Origin: Aridibacter famidurans
GTDB lineage: Bacteria > Acidobacteriota > Blastocatellia > Pyrinomonadales > Pyrinomonadaceae
Reading direction: 5' to 3'
Assembly (NCBI GenBank): GCA_024103495.1
Contig: JAGFIQ010000153.1
Span: forward strand, 1 to 64,000
Length of the DNA: 64,000 nucleotides
The notes below the pieces were generated by a model. The model was given only the letters and a program-made list of their open reading frames with translations. It was not told the origin of the DNA and ran no database searches. The position numbers and the translations under genes are program-made. This document shows positions 18,819-28,262 of this stretch, piece after piece. Positions within the stretch are counted from its first letter, which is position 1. Every line of letters begins with the position of its first letter.

Positions 18819-21161
18819 TCAGAACTCGCGGCCTTCTTCCACTTCCTGGACCGCTTCGTAGGCCTTCTGAAGCACGGGCCGCGCGCGCTTCGTGCTGTCC
18901 ATGTCGCCTATGAATCCGTCGGCGACCAGAGCGTCGAGGATCGCCGCCGCGCGCCCGTATCCGATACGAAGATGCCTTTGCAGGAGCGATGTGGACGCAC
19001 GCCCGGCTCCGACTACGGTCTTCAGCGCCTCTTCAAAGAGCTCGTCCTTCCTTCCCGGAAGATCGCCGAACTCGTCCATCTCTTCCTCGTCCTGCGTGAT
19101 CGTCTCGTCGTACTCGGGAGCCGCCTGCGCCTTTATGTGATCGACGATCCGGCGTATTTCTTTCTCGTCGACGTACGCGCCGTGGACGCGGATCAGCTGC
19201 GACGTCGCCGGAGGCAGGAACAGCATGTCGCCCTTGCCCAGAAGACGCTCGGCGCCGTTGGCGTCGATGATCGTACGGGAGTCGATCTTCGAGGACACTC
19301 GGAACGAGATCCTTGCCGGGAAATTCGCCTTGATCAGGCCCGTGATTACGTCTACCGAGGGCCTCTGCGTCGCGAGCACGAGATGTATTCCGACCGCGCG
19401 AGCCATCTGCGCGAGTCGCGTGATCGATTCCTCGACCTCCTTTCCGGAGACCATCATAAGGTCCGCGAGCTCGTCGATGATGATCACGATGTACGGCAGG
19501 GGCCTGTGCGGATTGCCTTCCTCGTCGTACTTCTCGAGCGAGTTCCTTCGCCTGACCTCGTTGTTGTAGCCGTCGATGTTCCGCACGCCCCAGCCGGCGA
19601 GGTCCTTGTAGCGGCGCTCCATCTCGCTGACCGCCCATTTCAAGGCGGTGGAAGCCCGCTTGGGCTCCGTGATGATCGGAGCGGCGAGATGCGGGATGTC
19701 GGCGTAGACGCCCAGCTCGAGCCGCTTGGGATCGACCATTATGAACTTCACTTCTTCGGGCTTCGCCTTGTAGAGGATAGAGACGATCAGCGAATTGACG
19801 CCGACCGACTTGCCCGCGCCCGTCGCGCCTGCGATCAGAAGGTGCGGCATCTTCGCGAGGTCCGCGATCTGCCGAGTGCCGTCTATCCGCTTTCCGAGCG
19901 CGATCGAAAGAAGCGAGGTCGATTCTGTGAACTTGTCCGATTCGATCACGTCGCGCAGGAAGATCGTCTCGCGCTCCTCGTTCGGGACCTCTATCCCGAC
20001 GAATGCCGTCCCGGGGATCCTTTCGATCATCACCGATTCGGCCTCGAGCGCCAGGCAAAGGTCGTCCGCAAGCCCGGTGACGCGCGCGTATTTCACTCCG
20101 GCGTCGGGCTTGAATTCGTACGTCGTTACGACCGGCCCGAGCCCGATCTTCTCGACCTTGCCTTTGACGTTGAACTCGTCCGCCTTCTCCGTAAGTTCCT
20201 TCGCCTTCGCGCGAAGCAGATCGTCGTCCTGTTCGAGCCTCGGAGACGGCACGGTCAAGAACTCGACCGATGGAAGCTGATATTCCTTCGGAGCTTCGGA
20301 GGCTTCGGGCTCTTCGGCATCGTCCACTTTTTCCTTGACGGAGCCCGCTTCACTAGCGGAAGCTCCCGCCTGCGCGGCCTTTGCCTTCCCGACCTTCTCG
20401 CCTTCGGCAGTTTCGATCTTCCGGAAAACATCCGATCCGTCCGCGATCAGAGGCTCGTCCGATTCCGGCTCAAGCCGCTTCGCATCGCTCCCGTCGGAGA
20501 TAGTGGGAAGAGGCCTCTGCACCGGCTCGGGTTCTTTCTTTGCTACCGTCTTCGCCGCCGGTTTCGCTTCGGCTGCCGCGTTCAGAGCCTTCCTTTTCTC
20601 ACGCCATTCTCCAAACCTTATCCGGAAGTTCGAGGCCGCGAGATGAATACTCTCGAAGAATGACGAATACGAGAAACTCGTGACGAGGACGATCGAAGCC
20701 AGAAGCAGCGCTCCGAACACGACTCCCGTACCGATGTCGTTCAGGAGTGAAGTTGAAGCGGTGTAGAAGAACGCGCCGAGGATGCCGCCGTAGAAACCGA
20801 ACAGTGTCAGAAGGACCGAGCCGGAGGTGACGAAAAGGAGCACGCCGATAACTCTAGTAAGCCTTGTTTCGAGCGATTTCGAGAAAAGGTACCGGATGCC
20901 GAAGATCGCAAATATCAAAGGCACAAGGTACGCGACGCTTCCCATAACCTGAAAGAACAGGTCCGCAATGACCGATCCCAGGGGGCCGACGAAGTTCGTC
21001 GTAGCCACCGAACTGCTTGTGCTCAGGCTCCAGTCGGCTGGGTTGTAGCTCACAAGGCTCAGCGCAGTCAGAAGCGCGAGCAGAAGAAATGCGATCCCGA
21101 TTACTTCGGTGAAATGTGACGGCTTCTGAGAGGCTGTTTTTTTGTTGGTGCGAACGGCCAT
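18819..21161 (-). CDS. ftsK: DNA translocase FtsK/SpoIIIE
   Basis: 780 aa. Four N-terminal transmembrane helices (about 20-190) anchor it at the division septum; a Pro/Glu/Ala-rich linker (200-300) follows. The motor has the alpha domain, a RecA-like beta domain with Walker A AGATGAGKS and Walker B-type YIVIIIDELADLMM, and the C-terminal winged-helix gamma domain (ASTSLLQRHLRIGYGRAAAI) that reads KOPS sequences. It pumps chromosome ends to the dif site and activates XerCD. Located 26 bp upstream of comEA and 76 bp downstream of prfB on the same strand. Confidence 0.96.
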   Translation of the reverse strand: MAVRTNKKTASQKPSHFTEVIGIAFLLLALLTALSLVSYNPADWSLSTSSSVATTNFVGPLGSVIADLFFQVMGSVAYLVPLIFAIFGIRYLFSKSLETRLTRVIGVLLFVTSGSVLLTLFGFYGGILGAFFYTASTSLLNDIGTGVVFGALLLASIVLVTSFSYSSFFESIHLAASNFRIRFGEWREKRKALNAAAEAKPAAKTVAKKEPEPVQRPLPTISDGSDAKRLEPESDEPLIADGSDVFRKIETAEGEKVGKAKAAQAGASASEAGSVKEKVDDAEEPEASEAPKEYQLPSVEFLTVPSPRLEQDDDLLRAKAKELTEKADEFNVKGKVEKIGLGPVVTTYEFKPDAGVKYARVTGLADDLCLALEAESVMIERIPGTAFVGIEVPNEERETIFLRDVIESDKFTESTSLLSIALGKRIDGTRQIADLAKMPHLLIAGATGAGKSVGVNSLIVSILYKAKPEEVKFIMVDPKRLELGVYADIPHLAAPIITEPKRASTALKWAVSEMERRYKDLAGWGVRNIDGYNNEVRRRNSLEKYDEEGNPHRPLPYIVIIIDELADLMMVSGKEVEESITRLAQMARAVGIHLVLATQRPSVDVITGLIKANFPARISFRVSSKIDSRTIIDANGAERLLGKGDMLFLPPATSQLIRVHGAYVDEKEIRRIVDHIKAQAAPEYDETITQDEEEMDEFGDLPGRKDELFEEALKTVVGAGRASTSLLQRHLRIGYGRAAAILDALVADGFIGDMDSTKRARPVLQKAYEAVQEVEEGREF

Positions 21162-21237
21162 TCTAAAGACGGTCAGGGGCCCGGATACCGCTAATGATAC
21201 ACGAAAATAGGGAAGGCTCTAACAAACAGTCCGTTCG

Positions 21238-22339
21238 TCAGGACCTCGACTTCTTGTGAAGGAGAAATTCCTTGATGAACGGATCGATGTCTCCGTCAAG
21301 GACCGAATCGACGTCGCCGTCCTCGAGCTTTGTCCGCGTGTCCTTCACAAGGCGGTACGGATGAAGCACGTAGTTCCTGATCTGCGAGCCGAAAGAGATG
21401 TCCTGCTTGTTCTCTTCGAGTTCCGCTGCCTCGGCGCGCCGCTTTTCGAGTTCCAGTTCGTAAAGCCGCGAACGCAGAACCTGCATCGCGACCTGGCGAT
21501 TCTGTATCTGCGACCGCTGGTTCTGGCAGGTTACGACGGTCCCGGTCGGGATGTGCGTGATGCGGACCGCCGAATCCGTCGTGTTGACGTGCTGGCCTCC
21601 GGCGCCGGTCGAGCGGTAGGTGTCTACGCGAAGGTCCTTTTCCTGGATATCGACATCGATGTCGTCGTCGATCTCTGGAGAGACGAAGAACGAAGCGAAA
21701 GATGTCTCGCGGCTTCCGCCAGAATTGAACGGCGAGATCCGCACGAGGCGATGGACACCGGCTTCTCCGGCGAGAAGGCCGTAGGCGTAATCGCCTTCGA
21801 CACGGAACGTCGCGGACTTGATGCCCGCCTCGCTTCCGGACTGCTCGTCGAGGATCTCGACCTTGAAGCCCTTACGCTCCGCCCAGCGGATGTACATCCG
21901 CATAAGCATCTCCGCCCAGTCCTGGGCATCCGTGCCTCCCGCGCCGGCCTGGATCGAGCAGATAGCGTTGTTCGGATCGCTGTCGCCGGAAAGAAGCGCT
22001 TCGGTCTCCGCCTCCTCGACCTCGCCTTCGAGACCGACGACGAGCTCCTCGAGCTCGCTCTTTGAGGCTGGATCTGTTTCTGCGAACTCCGTCAACACCT
22101 CGACGTCCGAGAGCTTCGTTTCGAATTCAGACTGGCGCTCAAGCGACTTCTCAAGCCGGCTCCGTTTCTGGACGATCTTCTGCGCTCGTTCCTGGTCGTT
22201 CCAGAAATCGGGCTCGGCGATCTTTTTTTCGAGTTCGCTTAGTTCCTTCTCTTTGGCAGGCGCGTCAAAGAAACCTCCCGAGCTGGGAGACCTTGCTCTT
22301 TAACTCTTCGTATCTGGATTGAATATCGCTGAGTTCCAT
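21238..22339 (-). CDS. prfB: Peptide chain release factor 2, made by programmed +1 frameshift
   Basis: The start is ATG at 22339. Twenty-four codons (MELSDIQSRYEELKSKVSQL then GRFL) end at an in-frame TGA (22265-22267); shifting +1 at CTT gives D-A-P-A-K and the full RF2, 366 aa in total, the usual length. RF2 releases nascent chains at UGA and UAA. Visible motifs are the stop-codon-reading SPF (RISPFNSGG) and the catalytic GGQ in STGAGGQHVN. The frameshift lets RF2 regulate its own synthesis: when RF2 is scarce, termination at UGA is slow and shifting increases. It lies 63 bp downstream of lnt. Confidence 0.96.
22264..22279 (-). promoter_or_regulatory. prfB programmed +1 frameshift site
   Basis: Read on the minus strand: Shine-Dalgarno-like GGGAGG (22279-22274), TT, slippery CTT, then TGA C. 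The internal SD a few bases before CTT-TGAC is the canonical RF2 frameshift arrangement. Confidence 0.95.
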
Positions 22340-22402
22340 ATCGATGAATCGGGCGGCGGTGCCGCGGATAAAGCTTGATTCTACAACAATCCGCGCGGGG
22401 TT

Positions 22403-23995
22403 TCATTCGCCCGCCGGCACCCGCCTCAACTTCGCGACGGAAAACCCGAACACCGCGGCAGCCGCCAACAGGCAAAGGACAGCGAACCAGTCGCCGTATG
22501 CCGCGTAGACCGTAAGGCCTCCGCCGTGAGTGCGCACCGGCCAATGCCTGACAGCCTCCGAATATGGTTCGGCAGTGTCGGCGATCACGCCTCGTTCATC
22601 GATATTGGCGGTGATGCCTACATTCGTGACCCTCAGCACGGACCGGCGGGTCTCGACCGCGCGGAAAACGGTGTTCGCCAGATGTTGCCGCAGCACGGGA
22701 GTCGGGCCGAGGTAGCCGTCATTCGTCATTTCGATCAGCACGTCGGCGCCTTTCCTCGCGTATTCTGCGGAAAGCGATCCGAAGTGCGATTCGAAGCAGA
22801 TCATCACACCCGCCTTCGCTCCGCCGAGATCGAAGAGGTCGTATTCCTGCCCGTGCGTGAACCGGCCTACCATCGGAGGGATCAGTTCCTGGGCGAATTC
22901 CGGAAGCGGCACGAACTCGCCGAACGGCAGAAGGTGGATCTTATCGTACTGCTTCACCATCCCTCCGCCAGGTCCGACAAGAACCGCCGAGTTGAAGAAT
23001 CCGCGCTCGCGCGCAGGATCGGGTTCCGCTGAATTGAACAGGACCGAGACGTCGTTGCGCTTTGCGAATCCGTCGATGAACGAGCGGAACTCTGGATCGA
23101 GCGCGTACTGGAAGTTCATCGGCGATTCCGGAAGCACGACCGTGACGGGCCTTTCTCGCTCGTCGATAGCGTCAAGCTTCGATTCAGCAAGGTCTGTTTG
23201 CCTCTTTCTGAGCGCCCTCCACTTTGAGAAGTCGAGTCCCGCCATCGGCACGTTCGGCTGAACGGCGATCATCTCCGAAACGATCGGCCTCTCCGCACGG
23301 ACAGAAAGCTCGACTCCGGGGATGACCAGCAGCCCTCCCGACACGATCAAGAGCCCTGCGGCAAACCCCATCGCGGCCTTCGGAGCTTTGCTTTCGTCCG
23401 TGCGCATCTGTCTTGCGGCCTCAATAACAAAGACGACCAGCGTGCTGGAAAGGACGACCGTAAAGCCCGTCAGATACACTCCGCCGATCGACGCGTTCTG
23501 TATGAGTCCCGGGTTAAAAGCCTGTGAATAGCCGACCGCGTTCCAGTTGTTGCCAGTGATCCAGTAGCGTGCGAACTCGAAGGCGGTCCATATGAACGGC
23601 GCCGACAGGACGGCGGGCACACCGAACGCCTTTCTCGCTTTCGCGTAGACAAGACCGAACAATCCGGAAAAGATCCCCGCGGCCGCGCTGACGCCCAGCA
23701 ACAAAAGGTAGGTCGGAATGACCGGGAAGCCGGCGTAAGTGATCGGAGCGAAGGTCAGCCACCAGCACGTGAAAAAGAAGAAAAGCGTCCCGAACAGCCA
23801 GCCGGTCAGGAACGGCGATAGGGACTTGTCCTTCTCAAACCCGAGCCCTATCAGAAGAGGTACGAACGCGAACCAGGCCAGCGCCGGGATCTCAATGTCG
23901 GGAAAAGACGCCGCAAGCAACACTGAAGATCCTGCCGCAAGTGCAGTCGCCCCCGCGCCTGGCAAGGGTGCTGAAAACTTTCTAAAAAATCCCAC
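22403..23995 (-). CDS. lnt: Apolipoprotein N-acyltransferase
   Basis: 530 aa, GTG start. Six or so N-terminal membrane helices (20-240) precede a nitrilase-type C-N hydrolase domain in the periplasm. The catalytic triad Glu-Lys-Cys is visible in LPESPM, YDKIHLLPFGEFVP and GVMICFES, and a final helix sits near 505-525. It adds the third acyl chain to lipoproteins, which fits a Gram-negative envelope and the many lipoproteins encoded nearby. First gene of the lnt-prfB-ftsK-comEA-comEC series. Confidence 0.95.
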   Translation of the reverse strand: MGFFRKFSAPLPGAGATALAAGSSVLLAASFPDIEIPALAWFAFVPLLIGLGFEKDKSLSPFLTGWLFGTLFFFFTCWWLTFAPITYAGFPVIPTYLLLLGVSAAAGIFSGLFGLVYAKARKAFGVPAVLSAPFIWTAFEFARYWITGNNWNAVGYSQAFNPGLIQNASIGGVYLTGFTVVLSSTLVVFVIEAARQMRTDESKAPKAAMGFAAGLLIVSGGLLVIPGVELSVRAERPIVSEMIAVQPNVPMAGLDFSKWRALRKRQTDLAESKLDAIDERERPVTVVLPESPMNFQYALDPEFRSFIDGFAKRNDVSVLFNSAEPDPARERGFFNSAVLVGPGGGMVKQYDKIHLLPFGEFVPLPEFAQELIPPMVGRFTHGQEYDLFDLGGAKAGVMICFESHFGSLSAEYARKGADVLIEMTNDGYLGPTPVLRQHLANTVFRAVETRRSVLRVTNVGITANIDERGVIADTAEPYSEAVRHWPVRTHGGGLTVYAAYGDWFAVLCLLAAAAVFGFSVAKLRRVPAGE

Positions 23996-24076
23996 GCACC
24001 AATTCTAACAAAATCCGGGTGCCGGGTAATCCGTTCAAACTGACACGATCAGACTGATATGACCTGTCAAAATGAG

Positions 24077-24097
24077 TGACAAACTCAAAATTTGTCA
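24077..24097. promoter_or_regulatory. Candidate operator: inverted repeat TGACAAA-N7-TTTGTCA
   Basis: A perfect 7-bp inverted repeat with a further TTTGTCATC at 24115-24123 and a related TGTCAAA at 24065-24071. It lies 80-125 bp upstream of the lnt start on the opposite strand. The regulator is unknown. Confidence 0.35.
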
Positions 24098-24252
24098 TCC
24101 GATTCGTGCCACTTTTTGTCATCTGCATTACAAACGAGCAATCATCTGCTCCACTCGCCGCCGACGGATCCTTGGGAGAGTGCGCCGTAGATCAAACTGA
24201 ACGACAAAAGCCCGCAAACGCTAACATATTCCGTAATATGGTGTTTAAAAGG

Positions 24253-24280
24253 AGGAAAGCCTGGCTTTTGGTGCCAGGCT
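24253..24280 (-). terminator. Hairpin with pyrimidine tail on minus strand
   Basis: AGCCTGGC (24258-24265) pairs perfectly with GCCAGGCT (24273-24280), loop of 7. On the minus strand the stem is followed by TTCCTCCTTTT, which makes it a possible terminator for a transcript starting near 24395. Confidence 0.45.
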
Positions 24281-24405
24281 CATAAAAGGAAGGACAACTG
24301 AAGGAACGCTCGGAAGGTGGTCAAGCGCAGTGGCAAACCACGCTCGGAGAAGTGATGGCGGCGGGGTCTTGATCATTTCTGTCAAGCTAGCCGGTCGAAG
24401 TTATT

Positions 24406-24420
24406 GCACTCTGCGTGCCA
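24406..24420 (-). promoter_or_regulatory. Candidate sigma-54 promoter
   Basis: The minus strand reads TGGCACG-N4-GTGC, followed by AATAA; the GG and GC doublets have the required 10-base spacing and only one core base differs from consensus. A start near 24395 would give a transcript of about 140 nt up to the hairpin at 24258-24280. Confidence 0.35.
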
Positions 24421-24500
24421 AAAACGGGAATGCGCATAGGGCGGATCCGGGATGGCCCGTTCGGACGGTAGCCCGGGGTGCCTTTGCCGATACGGAATAA

Positions 24501-24540
24501 GAAAAGGACGCCTCGCGAACTCGCTTCGCGCCGGGCGTCC
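24501..24540 (-). terminator. Terminator of the TPR gene
   Basis: On the minus strand, GGACGCC...GGCGTCC outer stem (24506-24512/24534-24540) and CGCGAA/TTCGCG inner stem, followed by TTTTCTT. It lies 44 bp past the TPR gene stop. Confidence 0.8.
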
Positions 24541-24583
24541 AATGTCGGATCGTTGAAGATCGAGTTTTACACGATATGGGTTA

Positions 24584-26335
24584 TCATCTCGAGCACCTCT
24601 CGACCTGCCTCTCCAAAGCGATGGCCTCTTCGTCGTCCGGATCTATCTCGAGCGCGGACCTGGAATAGTTCTTCGCCTGAAGGCAGTCGCCTTTCTGCAT
24701 ATAGATCCTTCCGAGGTAGACGTGGCCCTCGACCAGACCGTTCTTCCAGAACAGCGCGGTTTTGAATGAGCTGAGCGCCTGTTCGACATCTCCCCTTCGG
24801 AGGTGGATCTTTCCAAGCAGCAGATAGCTTTCGGCGCTCATGGGCTCCTGGACCAGGATCCTCCGTAGCACCTCCATCGCCGATTCGTCGCGCCCGGCCT
24901 CGTAGTGGCTCTTCGCAGACGCCAGGAGCGTTTCCGTTTCGTTCGGTACGTTCCTCGGTCCGGCCGGACCCTTGTCGCGAACAAAGACCACACTCACAAA
25001 TTCCCTTCTCGTGGGCCACTGGACGCGGAGATCGACGCTGTCCAGGCTCCCTCGTTTCCATTCGCTTTCGAGGTTCGCATAGCGGTTGCCGGCGGCAAGA
25101 AGCCTCCTCGCGCGGTCGTCAGTTGCGACAGCCGTCGTCTCGCCCATCTTCTCAAGAGACTTGGCGAGGAGGAATTGAGCCTCTCCATCGTTCGCATTCT
25201 CATCAAGAACGGTACGGAAGTGATCTGCTGCGAGCATATATTCTTCCCTGTGCATCAGCGCAAACCCCAGATTGAAGGTCGCCGACGTACCGCCGATCTC
25301 GGACTCGGCGGCCCGTTCCAGGAATCCGATCCCGTCCGAAAGGAACTTGGCCGACTTCTTGTCATCCTTCTTCTCGCGCCTTGCCGCTTCGACCGCGATC
25401 GCCCCGATCGTGTTGTAGACGCTTGTCAGCTTGAGCTCCTGCGCAAGAGGGCTGAGTACGGCGAGTGCCTGTTCATAGTCCTTTTCCTGCCAGCGCACAA
25501 GGCCTGAATAGAAAGCCGCTTCCGGATAGAGAGGACTCTCGGAAGGAACCAGCGCGAAGTACATCAGCGATTCGTCGTAGTTCTTTGCGTCGAGATAAAG
25601 GTGGCCGAGTTCGACCGCAGCATCGGCATATACCCCGCCTTCGCTTTCCTCGGCGAAGATCCGGACCGCGTTCTTAAGGTAGTTCGCTCGCGTAAGGGAA
25701 TCGGGAACGGGTGTCAGCAGACCCTTGATGTATGCCTCGAAAGCTCTTGCTGGCACCTTCGCGGCAAGCTCGATGAAGTGGTTCTGGGGATACTCAAGTG
25801 CCTTGTCCCTTTGATAGAGGACCTGATACGCAAGCTGGCCCTGAAGAGACTGTAGATTGCCGAGAGCGTCGAGCAGCACTATCTCGCGGGTCTTTCGCGA
25901 ACCGTCCGGAAACTCCTCGCTCAGGAACCTGCCTTCGTTGACGCTGATGATCTTCGCGTTGATCGTAATGCTCGCCGCTACATCGTCCTTCTCCGGTTCG
26001 ACGTTGTACCGGCCGACGATCAGAAGGTTTGCTCCGCCCTCGCGGGCGAGCTTCAATGAGGCGGCGACCGAAGGCAGAACCCTCGGCGGCATCTTCAGAC
26101 GCTGCTGAATGATCTTCCGTTCCTGATTCGAAACAACGCCCAGACCGGGCACTTTCAGAAGATCGGTCAGCGAATCCGCGATGCTTTCGCCGACCCAGTT
26201 GAACTCAGATCCCGAACCGTTCTCGAACGGCAGGACCATCACGGTGTCGGTCTCACGCTCGGCAGACTGGCCGAACGCGGCGCAAACCATCATCAGGCCC
26301 AGTACGGGCGCAAGGATATTCTTAAGAATTTTCAT
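24584..26335 (-). CDS. Secreted TPR protein with TolB/FlgO-like N-terminal domain
   Basis: 583 aa. Signal peptide about 1-22 (cleavage after AAFGQ). Residues 30-170 look like the TolB-N/FlgO-type domain (VMVLPFENGSGSEFNWVGES, then LLIVGRYNV). About 230-400 and 470-575 contain TPR-type helical repeats (for example AESYLLLGKIHLRRGDVEQA). Probably a periplasmic scaffold that assembles or counts partners; no enzyme motif. Stand-alone gene closed by a strong terminator. The same domain pair recurs in the winged-helix regulator at 36.5 kb. Confidence 0.75.
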   Translation of the reverse strand: MKILKNILAPVLGLMMVCAAFGQSAERETDTVMVLPFENGSGSEFNWVGESIADSLTDLLKVPGLGVVSNQERKIIQQRLKMPPRVLPSVAASLKLAREGGANLLIVGRYNVEPEKDDVAASITINAKIISVNEGRFLSEEFPDGSRKTREIVLLDALGNLQSLQGQLAYQVLYQRDKALEYPQNHFIELAAKVPARAFEAYIKGLLTPVPDSLTRANYLKNAVRIFAEESEGGVYADAAVELGHLYLDAKNYDESLMYFALVPSESPLYPEAAFYSGLVRWQEKDYEQALAVLSPLAQELKLTSVYNTIGAIAVEAARREKKDDKKSAKFLSDGIGFLERAAESEIGGTSATFNLGFALMHREEYMLAADHFRTVLDENANDGEAQFLLAKSLEKMGETTAVATDDRARRLLAAGNRYANLESEWKRGSLDSVDLRVQWPTRREFVSVVFVRDKGPAGPRNVPNETETLLASAKSHYEAGRDESAMEVLRRILVQEPMSAESYLLLGKIHLRRGDVEQALSSFKTALFWKNGLVEGHVYLGRIYMQKGDCLQAKNYSRSALEIDPDDEEAIALERQVERCSR

Positions 26336-26463
26336 TATGAAGCCCCATCGAAAATCGGCTTTGATGCGTTCCTGTCCAACGATGATGGTTGCCTTCCGGT
26401 TTCGGGTTTAAAATACAAATTCGCCCGGCAAGCAGGCGAATTCGAACCGACCTATAAATTGTA

Positions 26464-26539
26464 TGGCGACCCGTACGGGATTCGAACCCGTGTTGCCGCC
26501 GTGAAAGGGCGGTGTCCTAGACCCCTAGACGAACGGGTC
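26464..26539 (-). tRNA. tRNA-Glu (anticodon UUC)
   Basis: 76 nt including the encoded CCA. Acceptor stem GACCCGT/ACGGGTC with discriminator G; anticodon stem-loop CCGCC-CTTTCAC-GGCGG gives anticodon TTC; T-arm ACGGG-TTCGAAT-CCCGT is perfect. The D-arm sequence and overall length match bacterial tRNA-Glu. Confidence 0.97.
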
Positions 26540-26791
26540 GCATAGTCTCGCAGGGCCGATCGGGCCTGCGAACTTGCCCTTCCGAACGGTCCCGGACGGG
26601 CTATCCGGATTTTCAATATTTCGTCTCGACGCGCGAAAACGAACGGTTAGGATAGCGTACGCCGAAAGGGGTGTCAAACGAATATCGGCCGAACACGATG
26701 GCCGATTCGCAGGCTCGAATCGGACCGCCGGAGCAGGGGCCGCGGGCATTCCGGCCGCTTGGTCGCTGGCATTATAATCCGGGCTGCTTAC

Positions 26792-28219
26792 CTACTCGCG
26801 AACACGCTCATAGGCGTTGCTTCCATTGAACAGATACGCGATCCGTCCGTCCTCATCTTCCTCAAATACGGAGAAGATCTCGCGGTCGTCATTCAGGATC
26901 GCTTTGAAGACCATCGGTTCGACCATTTTCCAGCGGCGATTGAGAAAACCTAGCGTTCCGTCGTTGTTCACGGTCACGCTGAACGGCCTTGGAAAGAAAC
27001 CCCTCGTCTCTGCCGAACACGTGTGGCAATACACATCCCACCGGTACTCGCCGGCGAACTTTCGGAGCGCCTCGAATTGCTTTGGATCGTCCGGCGTCGA
27101 ACCGACAGGATAAAAATAGTCGAGCACCGTGTTCTTCATTCCCGCCATCAGAGCGCCCTGCTCTATGTTCGAAGCGACGAAGATCCCCAGGTCCTTTTCC
27201 GGCAGCAGGTAAAGCAGGGCGGCGTAGCCTTCCATGCTTCCCCCATGCTCGATCCCTTCTAGGTTGTTGTCATTCGTTTCGTAAAAGCCGAGCGCCCACC
27301 CGGGCAGCTTCGGATGGTTCCTGAACTGCGCCTTGTGCATCAGCGCCGCCGATTTCTCGCTGAGGAAGCGGGTGTCCTTGTATCTTCCGTTTCCAAGGTG
27401 GCCAATTATGAAGTGGGCCATGTCGCTCGCAGTGCTGTTGATATCGGACGCGGGGTATGTGTGGAAGTACTCAAAGTCCTGCACATTGTACTGCCCGTTG
27501 AACGTGTAGCCGACGGCGAGGTCCGCCGCCCGTCCTGCAGGGACGGCACCAAGGTTCGTACGCCTCATTTCGAGCGGTTCGAAGATGTTCTCAAGGAAGT
27601 ACTCGCCTAGATGTTCGCCGCTGATCCTCTCAACGATGTGTCCGGCAAGGGTGATCCCGTAGGTCGAGTAGCTGATCCTTTGTCCGGGAAGAGCGCGAGC
27701 GACGAGCCGGTCGCTGAGGAACTCGTCGAGGGGTTCGACGCCGTCGGGGGCGGCCGCCCTTCTGCCGGAGCTGAATTCGTCAAGCCCGGCCGTGTGCGAA
27801 AGCAGATTCCGGATCGTGATCTTCTGTTGATGGTCCTTTTGGATCCTCAAATCGCTGAGGTAAGCGCCGACATCGCTGTCCGGATCAAGTTTCCCGCTGT
27901 CGACGAGCTGAAGCGCGGCGTTGGCGGTGAATACCTTCGTTATGGACCCGATCCGGAAAATAGTAGTGTCCGGATCGACCGGTCTCTTCGACTCGACATC
28001 CGCGAAGCCGTACCCCTTGCTGAGGATCACTTTTCCGTCCTTTACGACCGCGATCGCCATTCCCGGCGCATACAGCCGTTTCATAAGGTCCGCGGCTATC
28101 GGGTCCAGGTGCTTTTCAAGAAGTGCCGGATCCGCTTCGGCGGTTTTCTGCGAAGCGACCGGGATGGAGAAAAGAAGAGCCAAAGCCAGCGCGGCCGGAA
28201 TGAATTTCGGGTATTTCAT
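26792..28219 (-). CDS. Secreted serine hydrolase, beta-lactamase/class C (S12) family
   Basis: 475 aa from the ATG at 28219, five codons inside the longest frame, which puts the signal peptide (MKYPKFIPAALALALLFSIP) at the terminus. Active-site motifs: Ser92-x-x-Lys95 in GSITK, the second motif Y-S-T in ISYSTYG, and HGGS for the third (KTG-like) element. The last 120 residues form an extra beta-barrel-like domain common in S12 esterases and D-aminopeptidases. Substrate unknown: possibly peptidoglycan peptides, D-amino-acid peptides or esters. It lies 43 bp downstream of the AraC-type gene on the same strand. Confidence 0.88.
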   Translation of the reverse strand: MKYPKFIPAALALALLFSIPVASQKTAEADPALLEKHLDPIAADLMKRLYAPGMAIAVVKDGKVILSKGYGFADVESKRPVDPDTTIFRIGSITKVFTANAALQLVDSGKLDPDSDVGAYLSDLRIQKDHQQKITIRNLLSHTAGLDEFSSGRRAAAPDGVEPLDEFLSDRLVARALPGQRISYSTYGITLAGHIVERISGEHLGEYFLENIFEPLEMRRTNLGAVPAGRAADLAVGYTFNGQYNVQDFEYFHTYPASDINSTASDMAHFIIGHLGNGRYKDTRFLSEKSAALMHKAQFRNHPKLPGWALGFYETNDNNLEGIEHGGSMEGYAALLYLLPEKDLGIFVASNIEQGALMAGMKNTVLDYFYPVGSTPDDPKQFEALRKFAGEYRWDVYCHTCSAETRGFFPRPFSVTVNNDGTLGFLNRRWKMVEPMVFKAILNDDREIFSVFEEDEDGRIAYLFNGSNAYERVRE

Positions 28220-28262
28220 ATCCCTACGATACATACCGTTTCCGGACGCATATTGAATAGAA

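Larger units (their letters stand above)
23996..24583. other. 588-bp non-coding region upstream of lnt
   Basis: No convincing gene on either strand. It contains a cluster of TTTGTCA/TGACAAA boxes (24077-24121), a hairpin at 24258-24280, a sigma-54-like promoter on the minus strand (24406-24420) and, at its right end, the terminator of the TPR gene. A 43-codon ORF on the minus strand inside it lacks a ribosome-binding site. Confidence 0.6.

Noticed and set aside
18972..20663. 563-codon plus-strand frame opposite ftsK
   Set aside because: Antisense of the FtsK motor domain; no recognisable motif, composition typical of a shadow frame.
22265..22267. prfB read as frameshifted pseudogene
   Set aside because: The context is the canonical programmed frameshift site and the fused product has full RF2 length and motifs.
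24263..24392. 43-codon minus-strand ORF in the lnt upstream gap
   Set aside because: No ribosome-binding site, Pro/Ser/Leu-rich low-complexity translation, and it runs through the terminator hairpin.
24285..24420. Riboswitch or housekeeping RNA (c-di-GMP type I, RNase P RNA, SRP RNA, tmRNA) on the plus strand
   Set aside because: A GGCAAACC stretch recalls the c-di-GMP-I aptamer, but the following ACGCAAAGCC and receptor parts are missing; no hallmark of the other RNAs is present.
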